Shown: positions 1-6,624 of the stretch, piece by piece | How positions within the stretch are numbered: the first letter of the stretch is position 1 | Layout of the letters: every line of letters starts with the position of its first letter | Source of the DNA: CAZXCQ01 sp964639275 | Lineage (GTDB): Bacteria; Desulfobacterota; DSM-4660; Desulfatiglandales; Desulfatiglandaceae | DNA: 9,025 nt | Reading direction: 5' to 3' | Assembly: GCA_964639275.1 (NCBI GenBank) | Contig: CAZXCQ010000256.1 | Coordinates: 1 to 9,025, forward strand | Position numbers and translations under genes: made by a program | The notes under the pieces: model-generated | Databases searched by the model: none | What the model was told of the DNA's origin: nothing | What the model saw: the letters and a program-made list of their open reading frames with translations, nothing else

Positions 1-119
1 GTTTTGCCCTTGTCCCTAACCCTGAACGTTGAGCCCGAAACCTGTGAACGCTTACAAACATTTTAACACTTGGTTAAAGTCTTGAGAGTCTAAAGTCTGT
101 AACTCCTCAGTAAGTCCAC

Positions 120-179
120 GTAATGGCAACTGAATTCCCGCAAAAGGCCACCCTGGCTTAAACACGTGCGGGAGACCAG
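120..179. repeat. Nested inverted repeat, copy 1 of a pair flanking the acyltransferase
   Basis: The outer arms TCCCGCA (136-142) and TGCGGGA (167-173) are perfectly complementary. They extend imperfectly to CTG at 130-132 and CAG at 177-179. An inner hairpin at 144-160 has AGGCCA pairing with TGGCT around CCC. The left part (120-139) matches 1381-1400 at 18 of 20 positions, and TGCGGGAG (167-174) recurs exactly at 1427-1434, with almost the same internal spacing. The GGATTCCC...GGGA design resembles dispersed intergenic repeats known from deltaproteobacterial genomes; that comparison is from memory. Confidence 0.6.
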
Positions 180-279
180 GGGCGAATACTAAGACCTATT
201 GAGATACTCGGCCCGAAAGAAACCTTACAATAACCCGGCGGGTAATGGATTTGGGTATCATGTCCAAAAACTTTAATGC

Positions 280-288
280 GGGGGAGGT
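280..288 (+). promoter_or_regulatory. Ribosome binding site that fixes the acyltransferase start
   Basis: GGGGGAGGT ends 8 bases before ATG 297. It lies downstream of the in-frame ATG at 276, which has no such site. Translation therefore most likely begins at 297. Confidence 0.8.
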
Positions 289-296
289 CGGTTATC

Positions 297-1271
297 ATGA
301 AGTTAAGATTGAGTCCTTTTCTCCAATGGCGGTTTAATATCTTTTTGTATTTGACCTTTGGCTGGAAAATAGCGGAATTTTATATCTTTTTTCTTGGAAG
401 ACTGTATTTCTTCCTAAAGAAAGAGGAGAAATCTCGTATAGAAAATGCCGTCTCAGAAGTCATCGGTCGTTGGAATCATGGCGACAGTGTAAAGGAGATC
501 ACAAGAGAGGTCTTTTGTGGCATACTGTCCCACTATTACGAAAAATTATTTATCGCCTTTGAAGATGTTGAGAAAGCCACCACGTTTCTCAAAGAGAAAA
601 TCATCAGTGATGATCTTAGAATGCTGCACCAAAAACTATCCAAAGGGAATGGCGTTATTATTGTCACCGGGCACTATGGCGCCATTGAATATATCCCCAC
701 CCTCCTGGCAGTCAACAATTTCCCTGTTTCGATGATTGCAAAATTTAAGACTGAGCAACTAAAAAGAAAGGTCTATGCCCAAGCCGAGAAATACCGTATC
801 GCACTCATTGATGCCGAGAAACACGGAAACATTATCAGCACTGCCATCAGTGAATTGAGGAAAAACCGAATCATCGTTACGCAGTGTGATGAAATAGAAG
901 AGTGGAGACCATCCAAAAGGGACAGGATATCATTTTTGGGACGTACCACCGGTCTAGACAGAACCATCAATATCATGCAGAAGAGGACGGGGGCTGAAAT
1001 TGTCTTCGGAATAATACATAGATACACCCTAGCTCACTACCGGTTAAGGATGTATGGTTATGAAGATATGTCAGAAATCCTCCAAGGTTTCCCCGGTACC
1101 TCAATTGGAGAAACCATACTAAAATTTCTTGAGACTTTGATTTATGCCCATCCGGAGCAGTGGTATCAATGGAAAAAGTATCTGGAAATCAACAACATTG
1201 AAGAATCGGATATCAAGGTCGAGAGACAACCGTCTCCGCGGTTTTTGAAGCCTGCCTTTGTAAAACTCTAA
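297..1271 (+). CDS. LpxL/HtrB-family lysophospholipid (lipid A-type) acyltransferase
   Basis: This is probably a membrane-associated acyltransferase that moves a fatty acyl chain onto a lipid or glycolipid acceptor at the inner membrane. The protein is 324 residues from ATG 297, the usual length for the LpxL/HtrB (LABLAT) family. The N-terminus (about residues 6-41) is hydrophobic and aromatic, consistent with one membrane anchor. The family HX4(D/E) catalytic motif is seen as H126-Y-G-A-I-E131, preceded by a hydrophobic strand (VIIVTG). A second conserved block, DEIEEW with FLGR after it (about 198-216), corresponds to the Dxx...FxG region of LpxL. The C-terminal PEQWYQWKKY matches the family's Trp-rich end. 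The gene stands alone between two related repeats and converges on a radical SAM gene, so there is no lipid A operon here. The acceptor could be lipid A, another lipid or a secondary metabolite; only the family is secure. An alternative start at 276 would add seven residues but lacks a binding site. Confidence 0.85.
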   Translation: MKLRLSPFLQWRFNIFLYLTFGWKIAEFYIFFLGRLYFFLKKEEKSRIENAVSEVIGRWNHGDSVKEITREVFCGILSHYYEKLFIAFEDVEKATTFLKEKIISDDLRMLHQKLSKGNGVIIVTGHYGAIEYIPTLLAVNNFPVSMIAKFKTEQLKRKVYAQAEKYRIALIDAEKHGNIISTAISELRKNRIIVTQCDEIEEWRPSKRDRISFLGRTTGLDRTINIMQKRTGAEIVFGIIHRYTLAHYRLRMYGYEDMSEILQGFPGTSIGETILKFLETLIYAHPEQWYQWKKYLEINNIEESDIKVERQPSPRFLKPAFVKL

Positions 1272-1332
1272 CAATGATATACTAACTAAGATACCGGGTA
1301 TGAATAGGATTACCTCGCATCAAAAGACCAAT

Positions 1333-1368
1333 AAAGTCGACCAGTTATCCAGGGGGCTCGCGACTTTT
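1333..1368. terminator. Possible bidirectional terminator between convergent genes
   Basis: AAAGTCG (1333-1339) is complementary to CGACTTT (1361-1367), and the plus strand ends in TTTT at 1365-1368. The loop is long (21 bases) and there is no extended U-tract, so termination would be weak. Its location suits both the acyltransferase (ending 1271) and the minus-strand radical SAM gene (ending 1448). It may instead be the outer part of the adjacent intergenic repeat. Confidence 0.35.
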
Positions 1369-1380
1369 GAATATGTCGGG

Positions 1381-1434
1381 GTAATGGCTACTGGATTCCC
1401 ACTCGCCGCCTTGCTTGGACAGGTCCTGCGGGAG
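1381..1434. repeat. Diverged direct copy 2 of the repeat upstream of the acyltransferase
   Basis: GTAATGGCTACTGGATTCCC (1381-1400) differs from 120-139 at two positions. TGCGGGAG (1427-1434) is identical to 167-174, and the distance between the two blocks differs by one base between copies. The middle differs in sequence but can still fold: CCGC (1406-1409) pairs with GCGG (1428-1431), and GGA (1417-1419) pairs with TCC (1424-1426). Confidence 0.6.
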
Positions 1435-1440
1435 GGATAC

Positions 1441-1455
1441 GATCATTTTATGATC
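1441..1455. other. Short perfect hairpin over the radical SAM stop codon
   Basis: GATCAT (1441-1446) and ATGATC (1450-1455) pair around TTT and overlap the minus-strand stop codon TAA (1450-1448). There is no U-tract after it, so it is not a standard terminator. It might protect the 3' end or be chance. Confidence 0.35.
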
Positions 1456-2821
1456 CAAATTTCCTCTTGAGATTGGGGCGATCATAGAGCCGGTAATTCT
1501 CAGAATCGCGAAAGGCCTTTTTATAGGAAGCATTGAGCTTGTAAGCAATAAGAGTAGAAGTCAGGTTTTTTGTAGCAAGGAGGGTATGGAAGGTCCTTTT
1601 CACCGTCTCCCAAAAGCTGAAGTATATTTCGCGCAAGTAGTGAAACCCTTCGTATACCTCTTCGATCGTCATCTGTGCCGGTCTGAAAACCAGCCTTGAC
1701 AGACGGTATTCGGTCCAGGCTTTGGGGAAGTTCTGATCCAAAATTCTTCCACTCTCCAGTAAATTCTTCCACAATTGTGTGCCGGGCAGGGGGGTGGGCT
1801 TTGTCATTTGAAGAACATCTATGTGAGAAGATTTTACAAATTGCAGGGTCGATTGAAACACCGAACGATCATCCTCATCGCCGCCCAGCACAAAGGCACC
1901 GTGAAATACGATTTTCTCCCTGCGGATATTTGAGATCAGCTCTTTGTATCGACCCTGGTTGAGGGACTTTAGGTTGATATCTTTTCGGAAGGCCTGGAGG
2001 GTATTGGGGTTTACAGACTCCATACCGGTAAAGACAACCCTTAATCCGGCCCTGGAAGCAAGCCTAAGGAGACCGCGGTCTTCCCCGAAGAAAATGGAGG
2101 CCTGCGCAAAAAACACCTTTTTGATCCCCTTTTCCAAGATGCGGGAGAAAAAGGTGCGGGTCCATTCCAGGTCCTTTTTCCCATAACCTATGATATTGTC
2201 GTCGGTCAGCCCTACCCATTTTTGGGGCATCTGTTCAAGTTCCGCAATGACATGATCTACCGGGCGTCTGCGAAATCGACGCCCGTTGAAGGCGGTAACA
2301 GAACAGAAGGAGCAATTCATTGGACATCCTCGAGAGGTCTGAATGTTGCCCCATCGGTAATATGGATTTTGGAGGATATCTCGGCGGGGTAAAGGCAAGC
2401 TCTCTAGGTTTATCCAAGAGCCTTTGTATTGTTTCTGCAAGTTGCCGGCCTCATAGTCCTCAAGAACCTTGGGCCAGATGTCTTCTGCTTCTCCGATAAC
2501 CACAGCGTCGCAGAAACGCAACGCTTCTTCAGGGATCATTGATACATGGATGCCGCCCATAACGGTCGGGATGCCCCGATTTCGGTAGACCTGGGCCAGT
2601 TGATAGGCACGATAAACCGAGGCCGTTAGTGCCGTAATGCCCACAATATCGGCTTCGCGGTACTCAAAAGGCTGGACATTCTCATCGATGACCTCGATCT
2701 GATAATGGTCCGGGGTGACAGCGGCCAGGTAAGGGAGATTGAGCGGAGGCCAAGCGGTCTCACGGATCGCACCAATCGATTTACGCGCAATGGATGGATT
2801 GATCAGCAATAAGCGGGGCAT
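1448..2821 (-). CDS. B12-binding-domain radical SAM protein with DUF4070-like C-terminus
   Basis: The predicted enzyme cleaves S-adenosylmethionine with a [4Fe-4S] cluster and probably uses cobalamin, as class B radical SAM methylases do; it is cytoplasmic. In its 457 residues, an N-terminal Rossmann-like B12-type domain (about 1-125) has the characteristic PPLNLPYLAA, VMGGIH and VIGEAE blocks but no DxHxxG motif, so cobalamin would be bound base-off without histidine. The radical SAM motif CxxxCxxC is C166, C170, C173 in RGCPMNCSFC. TDDNI (206-210), FTGMES (264-269) and TPLPGTQLW (343-351) are typical of this subgroup. The C-terminal region (about 300-445) resembles DUF4070, found for example in the hopanoid 2-methylase HpnP, but nothing here identifies hopanoids as substrate. 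The start is supported by AGGAGAAG at 2834-2827. The gene diverges from a second radical SAM gene. Bases look somewhat more GC-rich than in the plus-strand neighbours. Family is firm, substrate unknown. Confidence 0.88.
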   Translation of the reverse strand: MPRLLLINPSIARKSIGAIRETAWPPLNLPYLAAVTPDHYQIEVIDENVQPFEYREADIVGITALTASVYRAYQLAQVYRNRGIPTVMGGIHVSMIPEEALRFCDAVVIGEAEDIWPKVLEDYEAGNLQKQYKGSWINLESLPLPRRDILQNPYYRWGNIQTSRGCPMNCSFCSVTAFNGRRFRRRPVDHVIAELEQMPQKWVGLTDDNIIGYGKKDLEWTRTFFSRILEKGIKKVFFAQASIFFGEDRGLLRLASRAGLRVVFTGMESVNPNTLQAFRKDINLKSLNQGRYKELISNIRREKIVFHGAFVLGGDEDDRSVFQSTLQFVKSSHIDVLQMTKPTPLPGTQLWKNLLESGRILDQNFPKAWTEYRLSRLVFRPAQMTIEEVYEGFHYLREIYFSFWETVKRTFHTLLATKNLTSTLIAYKLNASYKKAFRDSENYRLYDRPNLKRKFGS

Positions 2822-2958
2822 GTTTTCTTCTCCTATCCTTGTTAATTTGCTATAAGAGTATATTTTTATGAAAGCCTTTGATGCCTGGCAGACCTCAATA
2901 CGGATAACTATACAGGAACCAGATCGGATTTAAAAGAGTTGAGTGTGTCGCTTTTTCT
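2822..2958. promoter_or_regulatory. AT-rich divergent intergenic region, likely holding both promoters
   Basis: The region separates the two divergent radical SAM genes and must contain the start signals for both. On the minus strand, TATACT (2862-2857) lies 36 bases upstream of the 2821 start and could be a -10 box, but I see no matching -35. On the plus strand, a TATACA-like hexamer at about 2908-2913 has only a poor -35 upstream. No clear operator palindrome is visible. Confidence 0.35.
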
Positions 2959-2966
2959 GGAGGGAG
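2959..2966 (+). promoter_or_regulatory. Ribosome binding site that selects the TTG start at 2973
   Basis: GGAGGGAG lies 6 bases before TTG 2973 and inside the longer frame opening at GTG 2943. The position strongly favours the TTG codon, after which the protein reads MILFIEP, the usual opening beta strand of this family. Confidence 0.8.
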
Positions 2967-2972
2967 AGTCCT

Positions 2973-4511
2973 TTGATCTTATTTATTGAGCCGATATCGA
3001 AGAATACCGGAATGTATGTCCCCGCCTATCCATTGTCCATAATGGAGATAGCGAGCTTTGTTAAATCGAATTCCCCCAAAACAGAGATTGGGGTTATTTC
3101 CATGCCCGTAGATTACGGGCTACCTCTTACCCAGGCAGGAAAGGAAAAGATATATAGAGAGTTTTTTGGAGACCTCGCACAAATGAAGCCAAAAGGTGTC
3201 GGCATTTCGTGTACGGCTATTTCCCAGGCAGAAGAGGTCGTCAATTTGTGTGAGCGTATCAAGGATCAGTACCCAGATATCTTTATTTTTTTAGGCGGCT
3301 ACTTCCCAACCATCTATTATGGGGAGATATTTTCGAGAACGTCAGCAGTGGATCTGATTGTGATCGGAGAGGGTGAAATACCATCTCTCAAAATAATAGA
3401 GTATTTGGACAAGGGTAAAAACCCCCTTGATGAGGATATCCCCAATCTGGCATGGAAAAAGAATGGTCATATCCATTTGACCCGAAAGGGCGATCGTTTT
3501 GATCTAAAAAACAAGGCCCTTCTTAATCTGAGATTACTGAAATATCCCAGGGCCTATGACATCCTGCCCTATGCCTTTAGCAGGGGATGTCCTTATCGAT
3601 GTAATTTCTGCATGGAAGGGTCTATCCGATCAACAAGGATGGAAGTCCCGGCTGATATTGTCCAAAGTGACTTGACGAATCTATCGAGTCAAAGCGGATC
3701 TAATACTCTCCTGGTCAGCGACGCACTCTTCAAATCGTTTGATTTATTTTCCATATTGCGATCCTTAAACATGCGGGTGAATTTTGAAACCCGATGCGAT
3801 ATCCTTGCCCCATCGACGATTCAAAAAGCTGCAGCCATATGTGGCATGATTGCCCTGGGGTTTGAGTCGGCAAGTTATCGCACCTTGAGGCGAATGAATA
3901 AAATCAGAAACAGGGATCATTATCAACATTATATCTCCAATACAGTGGCCATTTTCAAGGAGGCGGTCAAAAACGAGATTCCGCTAATGGTTTTTATGAT
4001 TGCCGGTTACCCGGGGGATACGGAAGAGGACCTGAAAGAGAGTCTGGATTTTGCCCAGGAGCTATCAAAACACAGGGGACCTGGGGGACACGTCTTTAAG
4101 ATTGGGGAGTGTCATGTATATCCCGAAACGGGAATCCACGATCTGGCATTGTCTTTGCCAGATGTGGTTTTTGATGATGACGGTGTCTTCGGGCAAAATA
4201 TCGTCACGCAACCCTCCAAGGATCTCGGCTTTGAAACCGTTCTAAGATATGCGAAGGAGATCTTTGACCTCTCAAACTACACACCAAAACTCCAGGAGAC
4301 ACTTCTGGACATTATGCCTTTTTTTCGCCTCCCTGTTCAGGCCTTAAGGGACGAAATGATTCCCGATACATGTTTCAAGCGAAATGGTAGAGAGATATTT
4401 AATGTGCAGGGACACAGCCTGTTGACTTTCAAGAAGTTAGTTCCCATGCTTTCTAAAAAGTATAGAAAATGGATGTCAGGCCAAAGGGCCACACGTAATC
4501 TACCTTTTTGA
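2973..4511 (+). CDS. B12-binding-domain radical SAM protein
   Basis: A second SAM-cleaving iron-sulfur enzyme, 512 residues from TTG 2973. The N-terminal cobalamin-type domain (about 1-140) has LFIEP at the start, GISCTA, FLGGYFPTIYY and IVIGEGE (about 129-135), the usual pattern of B12-dependent class B enzymes, again without a DxHxxG motif. The radical SAM barrel follows, with CxxxCxxC as C206, C210, C213 in RGCPYRCNFC. Further family blocks are LLVSDALF, ALGFESAS and IAGYPGDTEEDL, the last being a typical late-barrel segment. The roughly 120-residue C-terminus is not one I recognise. It is not a close paralogue of the divergent gene: the two share domain order and motifs, not extended identity. 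It leads a same-strand run with the kinase (117-base structured gap) and the epimerase. Methylation or another carbon-centred modification of a lipid or small molecule is plausible, but the substrate cannot be read from the sequence. Confidence 0.87.
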   Translation: MILFIEPISKNTGMYVPAYPLSIMEIASFVKSNSPKTEIGVISMPVDYGLPLTQAGKEKIYREFFGDLAQMKPKGVGISCTAISQAEEVVNLCERIKDQYPDIFIFLGGYFPTIYYGEIFSRTSAVDLIVIGEGEIPSLKIIEYLDKGKNPLDEDIPNLAWKKNGHIHLTRKGDRFDLKNKALLNLRLLKYPRAYDILPYAFSRGCPYRCNFCMEGSIRSTRMEVPADIVQSDLTNLSSQSGSNTLLVSDALFKSFDLFSILRSLNMRVNFETRCDILAPSTIQKAAAICGMIALGFESASYRTLRRMNKIRNRDHYQHYISNTVAIFKEAVKNEIPLMVFMIAGYPGDTEEDLKESLDFAQELSKHRGPGGHVFKIGECHVYPETGIHDLALSLPDVVFDDDGVFGQNIVTQPSKDLGFETVLRYAKEIFDLSNYTPKLQETLLDIMPFFRLPVQALRDEMIPDTCFKRNGREIFNVQGHSLLTFKKLVPMLSKKYRKWMSGQRATRNLPF

Positions 4512-4527
4512 GGTAACATCTCAAAAA
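4505..4527 (+). terminator. Hairpin over the radical SAM stop codon, possible attenuator
   Basis: TTTTTGAG (4505-4512) pairs perfectly with CTCAAAAA (4520-4527) around a 7-base loop. It includes the TGA stop at 4509-4511. The sequence after it is CAGGGGG, not a U-run, so it is not a classical terminator. Its downstream arm can also pair with 4600-4608 or 4615-4622, giving exclusive alternatives. Confidence 0.4.
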
Positions 4528-4608
4528 ACAGGGGGAAAGGTGAGGCATGGGGGTCTTTTTTTCTTCCACATGCCACACCACAATCGATTTATCCCCGGGT
4601 TTTTGAGA
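4519..4608 (+). promoter_or_regulatory. Nested stem-loop leader upstream of the histidine kinase
   Basis: Three helices nest in order. TCTCAAAAA (4519-4527) pairs with TTTTTGAGA (4600-4608), 9 of 9. GGGG (4531-4534) pairs with CCCC (4593-4596). GGTGAGGCATG (4539-4549) pairs with CATGCCACACC (4569-4579), 10 of 11. The outer and middle helices are separated by three bases on each side. The element ends 11 bases before the kinase ribosome binding site. I recognise no known RNA family. It could be an intercistronic regulatory or processing structure. Confidence 0.45.
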
Positions 4609-4619
4609 GGTTAATTTTT

Positions 4620-4626
4620 GAGGAAG
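4620..4626 (+). promoter_or_regulatory. Ribosome binding site for the TTG-started kinase
   Basis: GAGGAAG precedes TTG 4629 with 5 bases between GAGG and the codon. It overlaps the third TTTTTGAG copy (4615-4622), which is complementary to CTCAAAAA at 4520-4527, so it could be sequestered. Confidence 0.6.
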
Positions 4627-4628
4627 AA

Positions 4629-6605
4629 TTGGAAAAGCAAACAAGCTGTATAAATTCCAGGGCCATCATTGATTATGTAAAAGAAAACAATAATGGGGAC
4701 TTATATCTTCTTCTTGAGAATCTTGACCCTGAGATTAATAGCCTTCCCGATCCCAAGAGCTTTCTAAGAGATCCCAATAACTGGATTTCATGTACCGTGA
4801 TTTCAAAATTATATGAAAGGGCAAGACTAATTCTCAATGACGAAATGGCTCCCTATAAGATAGCGAAATATGCTGCTCAAAATTTCTCTCTTGGATATGC
4901 CCAGAGCATTATCGTCAAGGCCTTTTGGTCAATTAATAAAGCTCTCAAACATGCCCAAAAACTAAATGATAAATGGAACAGGAATAAGAAGGTCGAACTG
5001 GTAGAAATTAAAAGAAGTGAGGCTATTGTTAGATTGCACTGGTACCCTCAAATGAATGTGACGAAGGATATATGCCTATACAATCAAGGTGCCTATACCT
5101 TTATACCCGTTATTTGGGGTGGAAGACCGATCACCCTAAAGGAAGAATCTTGCTATTTTGAAGGGGCGCCATACTGTGAATATCATCTGAAATGGACTAT
5201 CAGGAATAGTTTTTATGAGATCTATTCACGGTTTTTCACATCAAAATCCGTTTTAGTGGAAACTATCAAGGAGATGGAGGCAGACAAAAAGATCATTGAG
5301 CAGAATTTTGAAGAGGTCAATCGGTTGAATGTTGAGCTGAATAATAAGATCAAGCAGCTTTTAGCCATACAGGAAACAGGAAAGGCCATTCTCTCTGTGC
5401 TGGATCTTGAGCAACTCTTAGACGTGATTATGAACCTTCTGTTTAATGTCTGTCATATAGACCGTGCCATAATTATGCTTGTCAATGAGAAGGAAAGGGG
5501 GTTGGAATATATCCATAGTGTGGGATTTGAAGGGGAAACCCCTGAGGCTGTGAAACAATACCGGGTCCCGCTGGATCGTCTGAGCAACATCCTGGCAAGG
5601 GTAACCAGTACAGGCCGGTCTGAGTATATTCCCGATGTAGAGACTTCAACCCTAAAAAAGGAGAATATCCTATTGGCCTATGGCAAACCCGCATCAGTCT
5701 ATGTTGTTCCCCTAATCACCCGGTCTAAGGTAATCGGCGTCATCGCCACAGATGCCGTTGACGGAAAAGGGATATCAAAGGAGACCCGGGAGACCCTGGA
5801 GATTTTTGCACCCCAGATTGCTATCGCAATAGAGAACGCAAGGCTTTACAAGAGCCTTCAGGAACAGATGTTAGAGCTGAAAAGATCCCAGGCCCTTTTG
5901 AACAGGGCGGAAAAATTTTCTTTTTTGGGGAACCTGGCTGCGAGATTGGCCCATGAGATTAAGAATCCCATGACCGCCATAGGGACCTTCATCCAGCTGT
6001 TGCCTCAAAAATACGATGATCAGGAATTCCGGAGAGAGTTCCACGAGATTGCGATGGAAGAGACAAATCGGGTGAATAATCTTATCACCGAACTCCTGGA
6101 TCTGGTCAAGACAAAGAAGTCACACTTTGAGGCAAACGATCTTCATGATTTGATTGACAAAATGATTCTTCTTGTCTCACCGCAGAGTAAAGCCAAAAAG
6201 ATTGAGCTCATTCGTCACTATGATCCTACGATCGGGCACGTGTGGATGGACTCCGAAAAGATGAAACAGGTTGTCTTAAATCTCCTTTCAAATGCCATTG
6301 AATTTACGCCCACGGGAAGGGAAATTGAAATATCAACAAAGAACTGTAACGACACGGGAAAACCCAATAGCATCCGTATCGAGATCAGAGATAACGGAGA
6401 AGGAATTAGTGAAGAGGTGATTGATAAGATCTTTGATCCCTATTTTACGACAAAGCACAAGAGCAGCATGCATAACGGGACCGGACTGGGACTATTTATT
6501 GCCCACCAAAATATGCAGGACCACGGAGGCACCATCGAAGTAAAGAGTGAGCTCAATGAGGGAACCACATTTATTCTGACCCTGCCCTCTGCTCCTGCCC
6601 CATGA
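4629..6605 (+). CDS. Soluble sensor histidine kinase: V4R-like N-terminus, GAF, HisKA, HATPase
   Basis: This two-component sensor kinase of 658 residues has no membrane segment, so it should sense a cytoplasmic signal. Order: an N-terminal alpha/beta sensor (about 1-190) ending in a C175...EGAPYC183EY block. That block resembles the 4-vinyl-reductase (V4R)/XylR-N/HNOB-like ligand domains, with paired cysteines that could bind metal or ligand. Then come a coiled coil (about 212-245), a GAF domain (about 247-403) and a HisKA domain with phospho-acceptor H442 in HEIKNPM. The HATPase domain has its N-box around N551-N555 (NLLSNAIEF), G1 DNGEGI (588-593), the F-box FDPYFTTK, and G2 GTGLGL (617-622). 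All kinase signature boxes are present, so it should be active. It starts at TTG. The stop is 19 bases before the epimerase start, suggesting one transcript. No response regulator is in the window. The V4R assignment is by motif only; the kinase call is secure. Confidence 0.9.
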   Translation: MEKQTSCINSRAIIDYVKENNNGDLYLLLENLDPEINSLPDPKSFLRDPNNWISCTVISKLYERARLILNDEMAPYKIAKYAAQNFSLGYAQSIIVKAFWSINKALKHAQKLNDKWNRNKKVELVEIKRSEAIVRLHWYPQMNVTKDICLYNQGAYTFIPVIWGGRPITLKEESCYFEGAPYCEYHLKWTIRNSFYEIYSRFFTSKSVLVETIKEMEADKKIIEQNFEEVNRLNVELNNKIKQLLAIQETGKAILSVLDLEQLLDVIMNLLFNVCHIDRAIIMLVNEKERGLEYIHSVGFEGETPEAVKQYRVPLDRLSNILARVTSTGRSEYIPDVETSTLKKENILLAYGKPASVYVVPLITRSKVIGVIATDAVDGKGISKETRETLEIFAPQIAIAIENARLYKSLQEQMLELKRSQALLNRAEKFSFLGNLAARLAHEIKNPMTAIGTFIQLLPQKYDDQEFRREFHEIAMEETNRVNNLITELLDLVKTKKSHFEANDLHDLIDKMILLVSPQSKAKKIELIRHYDPTIGHVWMDSEKMKQVVLNLLSNAIEFTPTGREIEISTKNCNDTGKPNSIRIEIRDNGEGISEEVIDKIFDPYFTTKHKSSMHNGTGLGLFIAHQNMQDHGGTIEVKSELNEGTTFILTLPSAPAP

Positions 6606-6608
6606 TCC

Positions 6609-6623
6609 GGTTTTTGGAAAACC
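6609..6623 (+). promoter_or_regulatory. Small hairpin covering the weak ribosome binding site of the epimerase gene
   Basis: GGTTTT (6609-6614) pairs with AAAACC (6618-6623) around TGG, ending one base before ATG 6625. The only Shine-Dalgarno-like bases (GGAA, 6616-6619) lie in the loop and stem. Translation may therefore depend on ribosomes arriving from the kinase stop codon at 6603-6605. Confidence 0.4.
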
Positions 6624-6624
6624 C

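Larger units (their letters stand above)
1..296. other. Non-coding region upstream of the acyltransferase gene
   Basis: No convincing gene is present. The longest edge-touching plus frame stops at the TAA at 64-66 and resembles nothing known. What is visible: an imperfect 20-base-period duplication near 20-55 (CCTGAACGTT / CCTGTGAACGCTT), a direct repeat TAAAGTCT at 75-82 and 91-98 (16-base period), the nested inverted repeat at 120-179, and a small palindrome ACCCGGCGGGT at 233-243. I matched no riboswitch or structured RNA family by eye, and no good -35/-10 pair stands out. TTGAGA 199-204 and TACAAT 226-231 are 21 bases apart, which is too far for a standard promoter. Confidence 0.6.

Noticed and set aside
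1..66. Open plus-strand frame from the left edge to TAA at 64-66, and an open minus-strand frame from an ATG near 62 to the edge
   Set aside because: Both are about 20 codons, lack a recognisable motif or ribosome binding site, and lie in sequence that looks like intergenic repeat.
124..142. Possible sigma-54 promoter (TGGCAAC...CCCGCA)
   Set aside because: The GG and GC elements do not have the required spacing, and the bases belong to the inverted repeat.
199..231. TTGAGA and TACAAT as a sigma-70 promoter for the acyltransferase
   Set aside because: The spacer is 21 bases, outside the usual 16-19.
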